A stretch of DNA of 64,000 bases, taken from the NCBI RefSeq assembly GCF_018687715.1, contig NC_056766.1, forward strand, positions 22,866,501-22,930,500. The letters run 5' to 3'. A program made the position numbers and the translations under genes. Positions within the stretch are counted from its first letter, which is position 1. The number at the start of each line of letters is the position of its first letter. The notes beneath the pieces are model-generated. The model did no database searches, was not told where the DNA came from, and saw nothing but the letters and a program-made list of their open reading frames with translations. The DNA is from Carya illinoinensis. Taxonomy: Eukaryota > Streptophyta > Magnoliopsida > Fagales > Juglandaceae. This document shows, piece after piece, positions 22,406-34,580 of the stretch.

Positions 22406-23231
22406 TGTCAATGAGTGTTTTGTAGTTGCTAGGCAATGAAAACTCTTTGGTACTTGTGAGGGTAGAAGAAAGGGGCTGAAGGTGGTTATGTCGCCACCAA
22501 TGCCAAAGTTAGGTCCTTTCTTCAAAGTTTGAGCCTGTAAACTCCATCCCATTGTCAGCCTTCCTCAAGGGGCTGGGGGAATGATTGAGAGATATATCGA
22601 GCCTGTAACTTCCTTCTCATTGTCAACCTTTCTCTTTTTATAACGATTTATTGTGGTATCTTTTTGTCACTATAGTGGCATTTATTCCAAACAGCAATGA
22701 CGTTCCATTTAATACGGCCGCCTGTTTCAACTACAAGAGCCCAACCTTGAGGCTAGCTACTCTGAGCTGCATTCAATGTGACCAATCCTACAGGGGATAG
22801 GATTCTCGGCATGTTTGTTCCCTATTAATGCGTCCTGACTAGAGGAACCTAGGGGCCCATGAAGGGGTAAGGCAGCCGGCAATTCCTTTTGTCACCACGC
22901 ATTAATGATCCAAGTCCCTGCAGGATCGACCACATTGAATGTAGCTCAGAGTGAGGTCTAGCTCCTACAGCTGTCAGGAACGGCAACATCATGCCACCAG
23001 AGACAAATGCATTATAATGACAGAAGGATTCCATGAGAAATCAACTATAAATAGAGGAAGGCTGATAACAGGAAGGAGGTTATCTCTCTAACTTTCCATA
23101 GCTTTCTGATTTCATGGTCCTTGAAGAAAAGACCTAATTTTGGCATCGGAGGTGACACAACCAACCCCTACCACCCTTTCTTCCACCCTCGTAGAGTTGT
23201 TGTTGCCTGTAAGCTAAACAAGACAATCAAC
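22406..23231. mobile_element. Palindromic LTR-like module, about 826 bp, diverged solo copy
   Basis: The left end 'tgtcaatgagtgttttgtag' corresponds to TGTTGATGTGTGTTTTGTAG; the right end is 'agacaatcaaca'. The centre pairs 'attaatgcgtcctgactag' with 'gtcaccacgcattaatg'. The right half has 'ctataaatagaggaaggct' followed by 'ccttgaagaaaagacc' and 'tttggcatcggaggtgac', like the TATA-to-U5 segment of Tat-lineage LTRs. The left half carries the inverse ('ctctttttataac'). An extra ~60 bp in the left half repeats 'gagcctgtaa' motifs. It marks the edge between satellite and the AT-rich island. Confidence 0.7.
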
Positions 23232-23862
23232 AGAAATAATAGAGTAGAAAGATTGTAACTATTATGATTTATATTATATATATAACATTTTTGGCTTCTT
23301 CTTAAGCAAACTATAAAACTGAAAAATCATAACTTTAATGAAAACAAGCCAAATTATTTGATCTTATAGATAAAATAATTTTAATCAATGAGCTCACATA
23401 AATGTGAATTCACCATTCAATTTGGTCTCATGTCATGTTTGCTTCTTTAATAGAGCCCCCATACCTGATTAAGGCTGCTAAGCTATATGATCAGAGTATA
23501 CCTAGAAGTTTACTAACGAAAGAGCAAGCATTCTCAGCATGGTTGAGAGTAAGATGAGCACCTCTTCCAGCAATATATTGGTTCTCATCCTGAACCACCA
23601 AAAAGTGATACATTAAGTAGAAGGATTTAGATGTAGAGAAAGAATATCGAAGTGAATGTCTTTTACTGCTTGCACCTCAGGTTAAATCACTTTTTTAACA
23701 CCCTGGGTCTTTGAAGGTCTGGGTTTTGACCCATAAAATGCAAAGCATTTTGTAATTTCATTGTGAACATTTTCTGTCAGAAAACAAGCATAGACTAGTA
23801 ACCACACATACAGTCATTCACAAAATAGCAGAGCTAGAATCAATTGTGTGCTCATCATTGCA
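23232..23862. other. AT-rich non-repetitive stretch
   Basis: AT-rich sequence between the LTR module and the MAP65 exon fragment. It is probably partly the old intron 2 of that gene. No gene, repeat or regulatory site seen. Confidence 0.5.
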
Positions 23863-24288
23863 GACATGCCTAATATGTACAAGTCACTCCCTAATTGCAG
23901 AACAGATGGCAGCCAATGCTGCTTCAGCATCAGCTATTGCCTCGAGTAACTTAGCTCTACATTGGCTTGCAAGATCTACCTTTCTCCTGTATACTTCTAA
24001 ACATTCTTTTTCAAGCTCAAGCTACATTTTATCCCGATCATCATTTGATTCACCAATTCGTCCTGAATAATATGATTTAAAGAAAACGGGAAAGAGAAAT
24101 CATTTTTAGCGAACTATATGCACAATACAATTTCAAAATGAGTTGGGAATTATAACAAAAGGAAAAATGAAGAAGAAAAAGAAACTTATTGCATATTCAA
24201 AAGACTCCCAAAGAACCTAATGTTCATATAGAAGGGATCCACATGTTGTTTCCACTTACAGAAGTGGATCCTTTTGAGGATTAGACAT
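23863..24288 (-). pseudogene. MAP65-like: MAP65 (65-kDa microtubule-associated protein) exons 1-2, broken
   Basis: MAP65 proteins are PRC1-family microtubule cross-linkers. Exon 1 starts at ATG 24,288 and reads MSNPQKDPLL(stop)VETTCGSLLYEH, ending near the Trp codon at 24,208-24,210. This matches the conserved N-terminal ETTCG.LL.EL..IW of plant MAP65. Exon 2 begins after an AG acceptor at 24,062 and carries codons for DEIGES (one-base deletion), then DDRDKM(stop)LELEKECLEVYRRK and EAIADAEAALAAICSA, ending at VHIRH near 23,866. The nearest match I recall is the MAP65-3 type. The stops and the frame loss make it a pseudogene. The following exons are not downstream; equivalents of exon 3 onward lie at 42.7 kb on the other strand. 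Confidence 0.8.
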
Positions 24289-25147
24289 ATTAAGCAACTG
24301 CGCCTGCCAAGAAAAGCAACATAACCAAAAATATTTAGAAATTACAATTCTAAATAGTATAAAAACATTATGGTAATCTAGGAGAAGAAAAGCACCGACT
24401 ATTTGCAAGAAAACAAGGGAACGAGAAGGAAAGTGAAATTAAATGATAAACTGAAATCCAAAGAGATAAGTTCTTTATCCCCTACCATAACTGCAATTGC
24501 AGCAGCCATTAGTATGCTAAAAATGTTTGGATGAGAAGAAACAGTGTTTCTTGGGAAAGTTTGCTGAGAGTCGAAATTTTTTTCATAGAAAGAGACGTAG
24601 CCGTTTGAGCAAAAGGTACAGTTGATGATTTTTTGTTTTTTGTTTTTTTTTCTTTAAATGAGATCTTTGGAACACAGAGATTTGAGTTTCAAATTGTTTC
24701 AGAAGCTGAGATAGCTTAATATCCTCTTACTGTCTATTTATTATTCTACAGTATATTTGAAATTTTTGTTTTTTTATAATTTTCTTTTAAGTACTTTTTT
24801 AACATATTTAATCATTAAAAAATTTTAAAAAATATGCAACTTTACTAATAATCATTTCCTTAACCATTACATAAAAGAGAATTAAAAAAATAAAAAAATT
24901 AGTAAAAGAATGGTAGAAGGGTAGTAAGCCTATAATTATTCTAGAACTAGGTGGTTTGGATTTCCGATTTTGCAGTATAGGATTTTTTCAATAGGACGGC
25001 GACATTGAAGCTAGTAATTACAAAGTTTTCATTCTTAGACCTAGTAATTACAAAAATAAGTCGTTCAAAGTGTCGGTTTGAATTGTCTAAGATTTTTATA
25101 ATTTTTATTTTAAATATTTTATAATATTATAGTTTAAGCAATTTGGA
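24289..25147. other. AT-rich intergenic stretch
   Basis: No gene or element seen. A poly-T-rich patch lies near 24,630-24,655. The sequence would be the upstream flank of the MAP65 fragment. Confidence 0.5.
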
Positions 25148-25343
25148 CAGTTAGAAGAGATTATGTTAATCCACAATATTTAATATTGGGATTTACATTA
25201 TCTAAGATATCTATGCTATATAGTCCAAGTGCTATATATCTCTTTTTAAGAATCAAGAGTGACAAGGTATAAGAAATTTTATGATTGACAAATCTTATTC
25301 ATAAGTTTGATGAATCCAATCTTTCGTTGGAAATTAATTTCCT
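25148..25343 (+). repeat. Left arm of a long-range inverted repeat
   Basis: Segments 'cagttagaagagat', 'atgttaatccacaatattta', 'aagagtgacaaggtataag', 'caaatcttattcataagttt' and 'gttggaaattaa' occur in the same order on the minus strand of 37,922-38,241. The right arm carries about 145 extra bases in the middle. The arms bracket the LINE and the Helitron. They may be two opposite copies of one small repeat. Confidence 0.6.
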
Positions 25344-26895
25344 TATTAAAGAGTGGCGACTCTAGACTTTGAAAATCAATTTCTAAGGTGTTGCCGGAAG
25401 TCTTGGAAAATATATTTATCAAGGTGCGAGAGGGTAATGTTTCGTTTTGGTTTGATAAGTGGATGTCTAATGGACCTTTAGCTGTTTCAAACTCTATGGT
25501 CTCTTGTCCACAGTTGAAAGTTAAAGGCTGTTGGGTTGATAACGTTTGGGATGAGCAATTGTGAGAAAGCTTGGTTGGTTGCAATCAGGCAAGGGATATT
25601 ATTGCTGCAGTTCCGGGTCGACGTGAAGGTAAGATTTGTTAATTTGGTAGCCAAGTAGTGATGGTAAGTTCTCTTTGTCTTCAGCGTGGGATGTGATACA
25701 AGTAAAGGGGCCTAAGTTGGAAGGAATGGAATGGATGTGGAGTAATCTTGGAAAGTGAGGTTTAACCGCCTCCCAGTAGATGTTCATGTACAGTCCGTGG
25801 GTGTTCCTTTAGTTTCTCATTGCAATTGTTGTGGTTTGGGTGAGATAGAGGATCAAGATCATGTTCTAAATTCAGAAGATATAGCCAAAGAAATATGGAA
25901 GAGGGCGTTAGTGGCATTAGGTGTAAATTGCAAAGAGTTTACGAGTTGTTGGGGATGGGTTTGCTTCTGGTTTGTGTGTGCCAAGAAGTCATCTCAAAAG
26001 GGAGTGCTGATTAGGTTGATGCCAGTTTTAATCTCTTGGAAATTATGGAAGTGGCAGTGCTTAGCTAGGATGGAAGGGAGATGTGATTCAGTGGATAGTG
26101 TATGGTTGTCCATTAAAACTTGGTTGCGATTAATTTCTAGGAAGCTTCTGAAGGTTGGGACTGCATCTTGCTTGGACCGTGCTATCCTTGAGGAACTTGA
26201 GGTACAAGTTTTGCTTAAAAATTTTCGTTGTCCTATGCAGATTTCTTGGAAGAGGCTAAGAGAAGGTTGGTTCAAGTTAAATGTTGATGGCTCTTCTAGA
26301 GGTAACCCAGGCAGCCGTGGGGGTGGTGGAGTAGTGCAAAATGATAGAGGATGAGTGGTGGCAGCTTTTTCGGCAAATTTTGATTATGGTACAAATAATG
26401 AAGCTGAGCTTCGTGCATTATTTCATTGTTTATTGCTTTGTAGGGACCTGGACATAAGGAAGTTGGAGATTGAGTGCGACTCAATGTTGGTGGTACAGAG
26501 GATGGAAATATTTTCTTTTACAGTTTGGTATTTATGGGATTTTTGGAAAGAGCTTATTAAGATTATTCATGACTTAGATTACACATCAGTTTAGAGAAGG
26601 TAATAAAATAGCAGATTTTTTAGCAAAGTGGGAGGAGGGGATGAATTGTACATACATCGATACTGATGATTTGCCCCTCCATTTAAGAGGTTTGATTAGA
26701 TTGGATTATCTTGGCTTGCCTAGCTTTAGGAAATAATGTTTGGGTGGGGTTCACCTTTGTTGCAGGTGTTTAGTATTTTGTTAGTAAGGCTTAGTGGTTT
26801 ATATATAGTTTTCTTTTGTTAGGTTTTTCCTCCACCATAATTGAGAGTTGTTTTCAATAAAGTTTTGGAGGTGCTGTACTCCTTTAAAAAAAAGA
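25344..26895 (+). mobile_element. 5'-truncated plant LINE (end of ORF2)
   Basis: A non-LTR retrotransposon fragment containing only the 3' part of ORF2. Its 5' end is near the arm boundary at about 25,343. Early codons resemble VREGNVSFWFDKWMSNGPLA, a segment found between RT and the zinc-binding domain in plant LINEs. A frame at 25,755-26,354 holds the zf-RVT remnant (HCNCCGLGEIEDQDHVL) and the start of RNase H. The element ends after an AATAAA-like signal ('tttcaataaagttttgg') in a short A-run near 26,887-26,894. A possible short target duplication (AAGAGT) is too weak to rely on. Stops and frameshifts throughout: inactive. Confidence 0.8.
26250..26740 (+). pseudogene. LINE RNase H domain (RVT_3-like), interrupted
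   Basis: Codons for WFKLNVDGSSRGNPG (first catalytic Asp), then an in-frame TGA at 26,352, then TNNEAELRAL (catalytic Glu), LEIECDSMLVV (second Asp) and WDFWKELIKIIHD, then a stop at 26,592. After a frame change, FREGNKIADFLAKW continues, which is the usual C-terminus of plant LINE RNase H. All three acidic residues are still readable, but the domain is split over at least three frames. RNase H would have degraded the RNA of the RNA/DNA hybrid during transposition. Confidence 0.8.
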
Positions 26896-27938
26896 GTTAA
26901 CTTTATGCAATATAATTTTATTGTTTTTCATTACGTGTTAGAATCAAAATCACATAAGACTAAAAGCAATAAAATTTAAAAAAAAAATGATTTGTACAAA
27001 TTCAGGATGCTATGCAATCCTTTTGAAAAAAAAAAAAAACTATTAAAATACACATTTTTCTAAGTAGGTTTTACTTTTTTTTAAATATTCTTTTGGAGTA
27101 AGTGCAACTTATATTTAGCAATACTCATATTTTATCATTTATAACAAAAAACACATTATATTAGGTGGTCCAAACTAGACGCAATGCGTAAATAAGTTTT
27201 TCACCTTCCAATAAGAGGGTGATACGTATGTAAAAATAAATCCAAATCAACTCTCTTTTCCTCAGTCTAAGTTCTCTCTCTTTGTCCACTCTCTCCCTCC
27301 TGACTACAAGTCGAAATCCATGTCTTTGTGGGGACTCTCTCTCTTTCTTCTCTCTCCCTCTCTACTCAAGCCAAAATTGAGACCCTTTTTCTTAACAACT
27401 TGCATGATTTGTTTTATCAAGTAACTTTTGTCAATGACTCAACTTATCTTCAAGAATTTATTTGTAAAACATGTTCAATTTGTTGTAATAATGACCAATA
27501 AAGAGATATAAGTTGCGAAATACCTATACTTCCTCATAAGAATTAAGAAGATCCTCCCATGCAGGCACAAAGTTTAGCTTTCAAATACTCTAGTTGTTAT
27601 CCTATTTTTAGCATCTCATTAGACATGAGATCTCTATTGACCTTTTTAATGGTACAACAAAGAGTTATATACATGACATAGATAATTTTTGTTTGCATTT
27701 CTCAAAGATGAAAAGGAACTGGAAATAAAAAAGATATAAATAAGAAAGAAAGAAAGAAAGATAGATAGAAAGAAAGTAGAGTCAATCCAAAAGACTTATA
27801 ACAGACTTATTTTGGATGTTGTGGGCACGATTTGAGATGAGAGAGAGGCGACGACGAAATGGTTCCGAGCTTAGAGGAGAGAGAGGCTACAAGTTTGACA
27901 TGAGATAGAGAGAGTGACTGTAGAAGGAAGAGAAGAGC

Positions 27939-27974
<36 letters not shown>

Positions 27975-28020
27975 CCAGGAGGGAGAGAACGAAAAAGTAG
28001 ATTCTTTCCTCATTCTACCG
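26896..28020. other. AT-rich stretch with CT/GA-rich low-complexity patches
   Basis: Contains a CT-rich patch (about 27,245-27,370), GAAA repeats (about 27,743-27,776) and a (GA)n microsatellite at 27,943-27,972. Minus-strand frames across the GA tract are low-complexity artefacts. A CTAG preceded on the minus strand by a small ACGC/GCGT hairpin at 27,175-27,189 could be a Helitron 3' end but is not secure. Confidence 0.6.
27943..27972 (+). repeat. (GA)n microsatellite
   Basis: About 15 uninterrupted GA units, directly visible. Confidence 0.95.
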
Positions 28021-28933
28021 TGAATAATGGATACCACTTATGTGTCTAATTTTTATCCAATTTGAAGTTTTTCTCTTTTATAAAATCTCACCCACTCCAA
28101 TCTAAACACTCAAATAATCTTATTCATTTTCATTTTCACAATCCAACTATCTATAATATAATAATCTCATGTGTACATAGATGGTAACATCTTATATTTA
28201 AATAAAAATGTCATATGTACAATCAATAAAAATTCCATATCTATATATAATATTATAATCTCAAATGTGGGACAAGAAATAAAATACTAGTTTGAAATAG
28301 CTACAGTTCTTTTCATATATGGAATGTAAGATGAATTTATTATAACTAATATTTTATATAAAAAGCATTTAGCAAATTCAATATGGGCTCAATTTAATCA
28401 ACATTCCATAAAATATGAAGAGCACTGACATTTAGCTAATCCAACGCTAGTGCTTGAATGTACTTGTTGTACTTTCTATAATCATCTTTAGTTAAAAAAT
28501 ATTATATTTACCATTTTGTTACTTGGTCGTGTTTTTTTGTAAGTTTTTTTGCAATTTTATGTAAGATTTTCTCAGCCTCTTTGTCAAATAGCACCGACGA
28601 TGTTGATCTCAAATTATCAATCGGTTGCATATTTATCCGATACCTAAATAATTACCAAAACACTTAGTAAATAAGCTACACATTAAATTAAATATAAATG
28701 TTCACGTGTGTGTTTGTGCAAATGAATGTATACACATAATTTGTTTTGTAAAATTACTTTGGTACAATTAGTTTTGGTTCTACCTTACATTGTTCACACC
28801 AAGAAGATCCTTCAATGAATTTACTTTTGTTTTGCATATAAGGCATGAACTATAATACCATCAAAATTTAATGTCTATTTTTACAACTTTACATAAGCAC
28901 ATGACTAATAATTCCTACAATATTAAATTGTTA
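28021..28933. other. AT-rich stretch without a recognised gene
   Basis: No domain recognised. It is probably the 3' non-coding part of the Helitron that begins upstream on the minus strand. ACTAG occurs at about 28,288, another possible but unsupported Helitron 3' terminus on the minus strand. Confidence 0.4.
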
Positions 28934-30266
28934 TTAATTATTATAAAAAGTGTATAAACTTAAAAAATAGTATAGTGTATTAAATTGAAAACACAAAATC
29001 AATACGTTTGACTCTACAGATCCATTCGAGTTCTTTAAATTCAGAAATTTTTTTCTATTGTGGAATGGAAGTTCTATATTAGATATCACCGGTTGCTCTG
29101 GTTTCAAGGTTTTGACTTCCATTCGTGAGACATTCTGAAATCTAATTCATTCAAAATATGTTAATAGATATAATTAATATGATACTGATTCATTATTTAG
29201 AGAATAAAAAATAATAAATGTTATTATTACTTATCCAAATTCAATTTCAATAATATAAATGCTACCTCTAAATGTCTTGACTATTGTCGAGGTAACTACC
29301 ACCACAGATGGTTCTGGATTATTTTTAAAAAAATCATCTTTAATTTGCGTTATGGTAGTCCCCCATAAAGTGGTATATTTGTTCCTAAAATTTATAATGC
29401 GTGAATTAGACATTTTTATATGTAATATTATTAAACAGTAAATTAATTTATCTATGATGTAACATGAAATAGAATGTACATACTCTTCTAATAGTAATTG
29501 AATTGTCCATAGCATGACAGGATGACCCTTTGAATTTCTCTTCTCTACAGCTCCCACATATTCTAATCTTCCAATTACATTTGATAATGATCCGAAGACA
29601 TAACATGATGTTTAAATTTAAATAGAACTTTAGTCTAAATTTTATGTATGAGAGATGATAATCTTTCATCATATAGAAAATAGAATTTAAACTTAAACTT
29701 CATATATGAGATGATAAGATTTTATTATATAGAAATTCTAGTCAAGTATGTAGGGTCAGCAACATTTTGACATAGTTTCATAATTTGTAAAGTCAAACTG
29801 GAATTTAGGTACTAATTGACTAAATCCATTAAGCTTAGAGACCAAAGTTGATGATGCAAAGAGAATCTTATAATTCGTAGGCACTGGACGATACTTCCCT
29901 TTACATTCTTTAACAACAAATTTTTTATTACATATGTAAACCCTTCATTCAACAAAGGTCAAAATCACTTAACCATATTTTTCCTTATACTTGTATGAAT
30001 TAGAGTTCCCTTTCAAATAGAAATGAGAAAATATATTAGCTAAAATTAAGTAGGGTCTAAATAAATGTAAAAAGCAGGTATGAAAAAAAAATCGAAAAGC
30101 AACTTAAATTGACATCTGTTAGTATCAAGTCAAGGCTAAAAAGGTCGTGTTGATTTGCTATATTTGTTGCATCCCACATTCGTAATAGTCTAACTTCAAT
30201 GTTCAATGATTCATTTTCAAATGATAATTTATTCAAAGGTGTGCAATCCATATTCACCTCAGTCAA
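28934..30266 (-). pseudogene. RPA-like OB-fold sequences of the Helitron
   Basis: The stretch at 30,266-30,057 encodes TPLNKLSFENESLNIEVRL, then LRMWDATNIANQHDL, matching the first OB-fold of the RPA70-like proteins carried by plant Helitrons (single-strand DNA binding). Further on, about 29,400-29,231, codons read YTTLWGTTITQIKDDF and PSVVVVTSTIVKTFRG, the second OB-fold. At 29,120-28,990 VEV.. and ELPFHNRKKFLNL follow. The pieces are separated by AT-rich, intron-like sequence. Whether introns or decay separate them cannot be told here. Confidence 0.7.
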
Positions 30267-30485
30267 TCATACCTAAACAAAATTTAAATTAAAACATGTT
30301 AGAAAAAAATGCAAATTATTATTCATTGGAAGTATAAAAATATATAAAGTTAACAAAACAAACAAATTTAACTGAAAAATAAATGACAATTAAATACTTT
30401 TTGGCAGGTTGTTGAAGATTTCATTATATACAATATTTTCTTTTACAAAAATGACCATCGTAGCCTTTTTTTGTGATAAGAATTT

Positions 30486-31830
30486 TTAATCATTCTCTTC
30501 TCTTAACTCTAGAGATTGCGACATATAGTAGACCATGACTAAAACTGGTTTTTCAAGAAAAAGCCCGACACTTTCTAATGTTTCACCTTGACTTTTGTTG
30601 ATTATCATTGCAAAGCATTTAGAGATTGGAAATTGTCTTCTCTTCATTATAAAATACAATTTTGAGTCGGAAGGAGATAAAATGATGTGAGAAATAGATA
30701 CTTTTTCCCCTACATGCATTCCGGTCATGATTCGTGCCCCAACAACCCATTTTGATAACCGAGTAACTATAAGTCGAGTGCCATTGCAATGACCATTACT
30801 CTGATTTAAATTCTGAAGTAACATTAATGGTGCCCTACTTTCAATCTCAGTCCATTATTTGGAATATCGGGAAATTCCAAAGAATTTAAAAATTCTACTG
30901 GAAACATTGTTTGTTGGTCTGTAATATTGTCTCTGGCGTTACATATCGAATCGGCATTGAAAAATATTTGTTCATCTAAATCGATGAGCTGATCTATCAT
31001 GTAGTCATTGATATCCTGAACAAAATCATTGGTAGGTGCTAGAATTGATCTTTCTCTCAACTATCTAGAATTATTACATTTGCCTATCAAATTTGGATAA
31101 GTAGCATTTACGATATTGCCAATAGGATGATTATTAGATTGAACAATTAAATCAGGTGGTATCGCAATCATTCCTCGACTTTCGACACAACTTAAGTCAT
31201 TGTCACCAATACTTAAGATCCAATGTGCAAAATCTCTTGTAGCAATATCTCCCATATCTTGGTCGAGTCTCATATTTTAAGTCATTGTAAAAACTACACA
31301 CATCCTCTATGATGAATATCTATTAATAGTTGCCTCAACTATTTGTTCTCTTTGACCTTTGGATACGATTGGTAATATTTGACAGAAATTACCGCCGAGA
31401 ACTTCCCCCCAAATGGTTTTTCTACATTATTTAAGTTGGTAAATTGTAAAAAATCTCTTAATGAACAATCCATAGCTTCAAAACAATTTCGATGAGCCAT
31501 AGGAGCCTCATCCCAAATTTTGAGATTGGTTCTTACCATTAATTCCCCAACTTGAGAGCTCTGTTTAAATAAGCAAGTTGAATTATTTGACACATTAATT
31601 GGTATTTGAAATCTTGAATGAGCAATTTGACCACCAAGCAATAATAGAGCTGCAACTCCGAATGAAGCAACTGCAAGTACTAGTTCCCTATCTCAACATA
31701 ATCAAAATATCAACGTGTTCCAAAGATAAGTTTTTCCTATATCACCATGTTCGTATACAAAATAAAAACCACCCTTTCACCATTCACAGACTCAATGACA
31801 GAGTCATATATTCTCCTCTATTCAATATTA
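30486..31830 (-). pseudogene. PIF1-type helicase domain of the Helitron
   Basis: Near 31,790-31,740 a degraded Walker A reads GGFYFVYEHGDIGKTYLW. The Walker B-like IWDEAPMAHRNCFEAMD and PFGGKF follow (31,641-31,339). Later come RDFAHWILSIGD and MIAIPPDL (31,273-31,061), ILAPTNDFVQDINDYM (31,060-30,824), and LLQNLNQSNGHCNGTRLIV, RRQFPISKCFAMIINKSQGE (30,824-30,486). These are the helicase blocks of Helitron RepHel proteins in the usual order. The glycine-rich loop has lost its normal GxxGxGKT form, and several stops interrupt the frame, so an active helicase is not expected. Confidence 0.85.
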
Positions 31831-32099
31831 AGATTAACAAATAACTTGTAATGTTCCTCATTTAACCCAACCCTATTACAGTCTAACTCCTCTTGTAACA
31901 ATCTGTTATTGTTTTCCCCAATTAGTAATACATCTAGATACACCATATTTTCAAACTCTCTTAACAATCTTCCATTTCTTACCAACAACTATTCAATTTC
32001 ACAAAAGTGCATAGTTTTTTTATTTGTATCTCAATAAGATGCAAGTGAAAAAGAAAAACTCTTCCTTGGCGATGAAGAATGTCTTCAGATAACAACTCA

Positions 32100-32488
32100 T
32101 AGTTAGCAATCCATTATTTATAAGGATCCATAGCCTCACAAAAAATTAATATTGTGACAAACAATTCACGCAATTGCTTTCCAGATGCCCATTGTGAAGC
32201 ATGATTTAGAGCTTCATGCCATTCCTTATCATCAAGTAAACCAAGGGCATAACATGTTGACTTGAGATATGGGTACAATATGTTATCTATTGTTCTTATT
32301 TTTTCAAAACATCGAGCTCCTTTAACTATATTAAGAAGTATGTGTAAATAAAATCATTCACCACTTCCAGGATGTGAGTAATATATTCGGCCTACACATC
32401 GTCCTTACTTTCTCAAATTCCATTCCTTGTCTCCATTATTACAAACCCATTCGGATGGAGAACTAGAATATGTTAAATTTCTTGCTTC
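32100..32488 (-). pseudogene. Helitron Rep-helicase linker, right up to the solo-LTR insertion
   Basis: Minus-strand codons read EWVCNNGDKEWNLRK, GRCVGRIYYSHPGSGE, LLNIVKGARCFEKIRT and STCYALGLLDDDKEWHEAL, a block conserved between Rep and helicase in plant Helitrons. The 5' side of this block is cut at 32,489-32,493 by the target duplication of the LTR insertion, and the reading continues beyond it at 34,795. Confidence 0.8.
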
Positions 32489-32493
32489 CTCAT
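32489..32493 (+). repeat. Target-site duplication CTCAT, left
   Basis: CTCAT immediately before TGTGACG, identical to 34,790-34,794. A perfect 5-bp duplication fits LTR retrotransposon integration. Confidence 0.9.
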
Positions 32494-33172
32494 TGTGACG
32501 CCCCCAAATCCCCACGCCCGAACACGGGGAAATCGAGACGTCCGGATGGTGACAACCCGGACCACCATCCTAACGACGTGTGCCAAGTGTGTGCAAGAGC
32601 GACAAAGTGCACAAGACAAACGCAGCGAGAAGCAAGTCAATAATTAAGTACCAGAATTTTTCTTAATGTAATACAAACTGTTTAAAACATACTTAAATAA
32701 AATATTACAAGAAACACAAATACAAGTTTGAAAACAGATAAAAAGCACAGCATCAGCAACCCGGCGGAGCCGCATCCTCGGGCTCAGCCTCCTCCTCCTC
32801 TTCCTCGATCTCTGCACCAAAAGCTACGGAACCAAGAAAGGTTCCGCAGGTAAGTATGACCCAAACACTACCAGATGAAAATACATACAACCCAAACAAC
32901 AAGAAAACAAGATCAAACAAACACACGCCCCGCTACACATATATTTTAACACGCACGCCAAAACCCAAAAGGCCCACCAACCTCCATAAAGCCACACCTC
33001 GCCATTATCCCAGATAATGGCCCAAACCACCATTTTTCCCAGAAAAAGGATCATAACAGAAAAACCATACCACAACCCGCTCCGTATGCACCATGATCTC
33101 CCCTAGGGATCATCCGCACACCCTGGCTCAGTGCCACACCGTAGAGAACGGCTACGCGTGCGACACCTAAAC

Positions 33173-33495
33173 GAGCGATGCCCAGACTCGTGCCATGCAC
33201 GTACCGGGCCGGGCCATCCTCTAGCCCTCGCCAGCGAAGGGCCACGGGATCGGTGAATAGAGCGATACCTGGACTCGTGCTCAGCACGTACCGGGCCAGA
33301 CCCATCCTCTAATTTCCGCTCCCGGAGTCAGTGAGTAGAGCGATGCCTGGACTCGTGCTCAGCACGTACCGGGCCAGACCCATCCTCTAATACTACTCCG
33401 TCATCGCGCAGGGCCTCAGAATCGGTGAATAGAGCGATGCCTGAACTCGTGCTCAGCACGTACCGGGCCAGACCCATCCTCTAGTACCAAACTCG
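33173..33495 (+). repeat. Four tandem repeats of 78-94 bp inside the solo LTR
   Basis: Units begin 'gagcgatgcc' at about 33,173, 33,260, 33,338 and 33,432, and share 'actcgtgctcagcacgtacc' and 'gggccagacccatcctct'. Unit lengths vary through indels after the shared core. They are GC-rich compared with the surrounding AT-rich island. Confidence 0.9.
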
Positions 33496-34379
33496 TCAGC
33501 GCCCAGACGACTACTCAGGGGATGTCACTCAGTATTGACCACTCCCGAGTGACCAGAGGAGCTCCACCGTGATAATAACCCATCACGACTTGGGCTCGTG
33601 AGACACACGCACCCAAACGCCAAAACGCCGATAAACATGATGCACATGCACGCGATATGCAACGCACACAAATAAAATGCAACGCACACCACACGGCCCA
33701 ATCGAAACAACCAATAACAACCAACCAAACAAACACTCCGTCCTCAATCCATCCGACCCCCGAAACTCCTCGGACTCAGTCCGGAATCAACAACCAACAA
33801 CAAATAATTAAATAAATAATTAAATAAATAAATCAATTGAATGAGCAATATATATTAAAATCTGAAAATAGGGTTTGGAAAATACTTACAGCGCTATACG
33901 GTATTTTTAGAAAGCTCGCGGCGTTGCTAACGGCGGAAAAACAGCAACGTCACAGTGAAAATTCACTGTGGCCGTGGGTCCGAAAAACCCACTTTTGAAC
34001 GGGGACAAACTAGGACACGAGATTGATAGGGAATGGTCTAGAGGTGGTTGTGAAGCTAATGGAAGCGACAGACGGCCGTGGGTGGCGGCGGAATGGCCGA
34101 AAATGGCCGAAAATGGCAAATCGGAAAACAAGCTCGTGGGAGCTGCTCCGGTGGTCGATGGAGGCCGGAAATGGGTGGGTTAGGACGGCAAGAGGTCGAT
34201 GATGAAGTGGTGAAGAAATGGTGGCCGGAGGTGGAGCGACGGCGGCGGATCGGAGTGAAATCCGTGCGCCCTTTGGAAGCTTTTTCCGGCCAAATGGCCG
34301 GCCGGTTGGGGGTGGTTTTCGGTGGGGAGGTGCACCGGAGGGAGGGGAAGAAAATGGGACCGGTGGGAGGTCGGGAGGT

Positions 34380-34580
34380 GGCCGGACGGCGCTGGGCCGG
34401 AGGAGAGACAGAGACGACGCGGGAGAGGGAGGGAAGAGAGAGAGAGCACGGGGGGGAGCCGATCGGGGAGAGAGAAAGGGAGGGAAAAAAAAAAAAAGAA
34501 AAGAAAAAAAAAAGAAAGAAGAAGAAAGAAAAAAAGGAAAAAGAAAAAGAAAAAAGAGAGGAAAAAGGGAAAAGATGAGG
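34380..34580 (+). repeat. Purine-rich low-complexity tract in the LTR
   Basis: Almost only A and G on the plus strand ('gggagagggagggaagagag', then runs of 'aaagaaaagaaaaaa'). Long open frames on both strands across 34,010-34,643 come from this tract and are not genes. Confidence 0.85.

Noticed and set aside
23846..24070. Plus-strand frame of 74 codons
   Set aside because: It is the antisense of MAP65 exon 2, which is the meaningful strand.
27174..27190. Helitron 3' end (CTAG plus small hairpin) on the minus strand
   Set aside because: The hairpin is only 4 bp and directly touches CTAG instead of lying about 10 bp upstream; the 5' end was not found. Mentioned only as a candidate.
27807..28037. 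Ser/Leu-rich minus-strand frame
   Set aside because: It is the translation of a (GA)n microsatellite.
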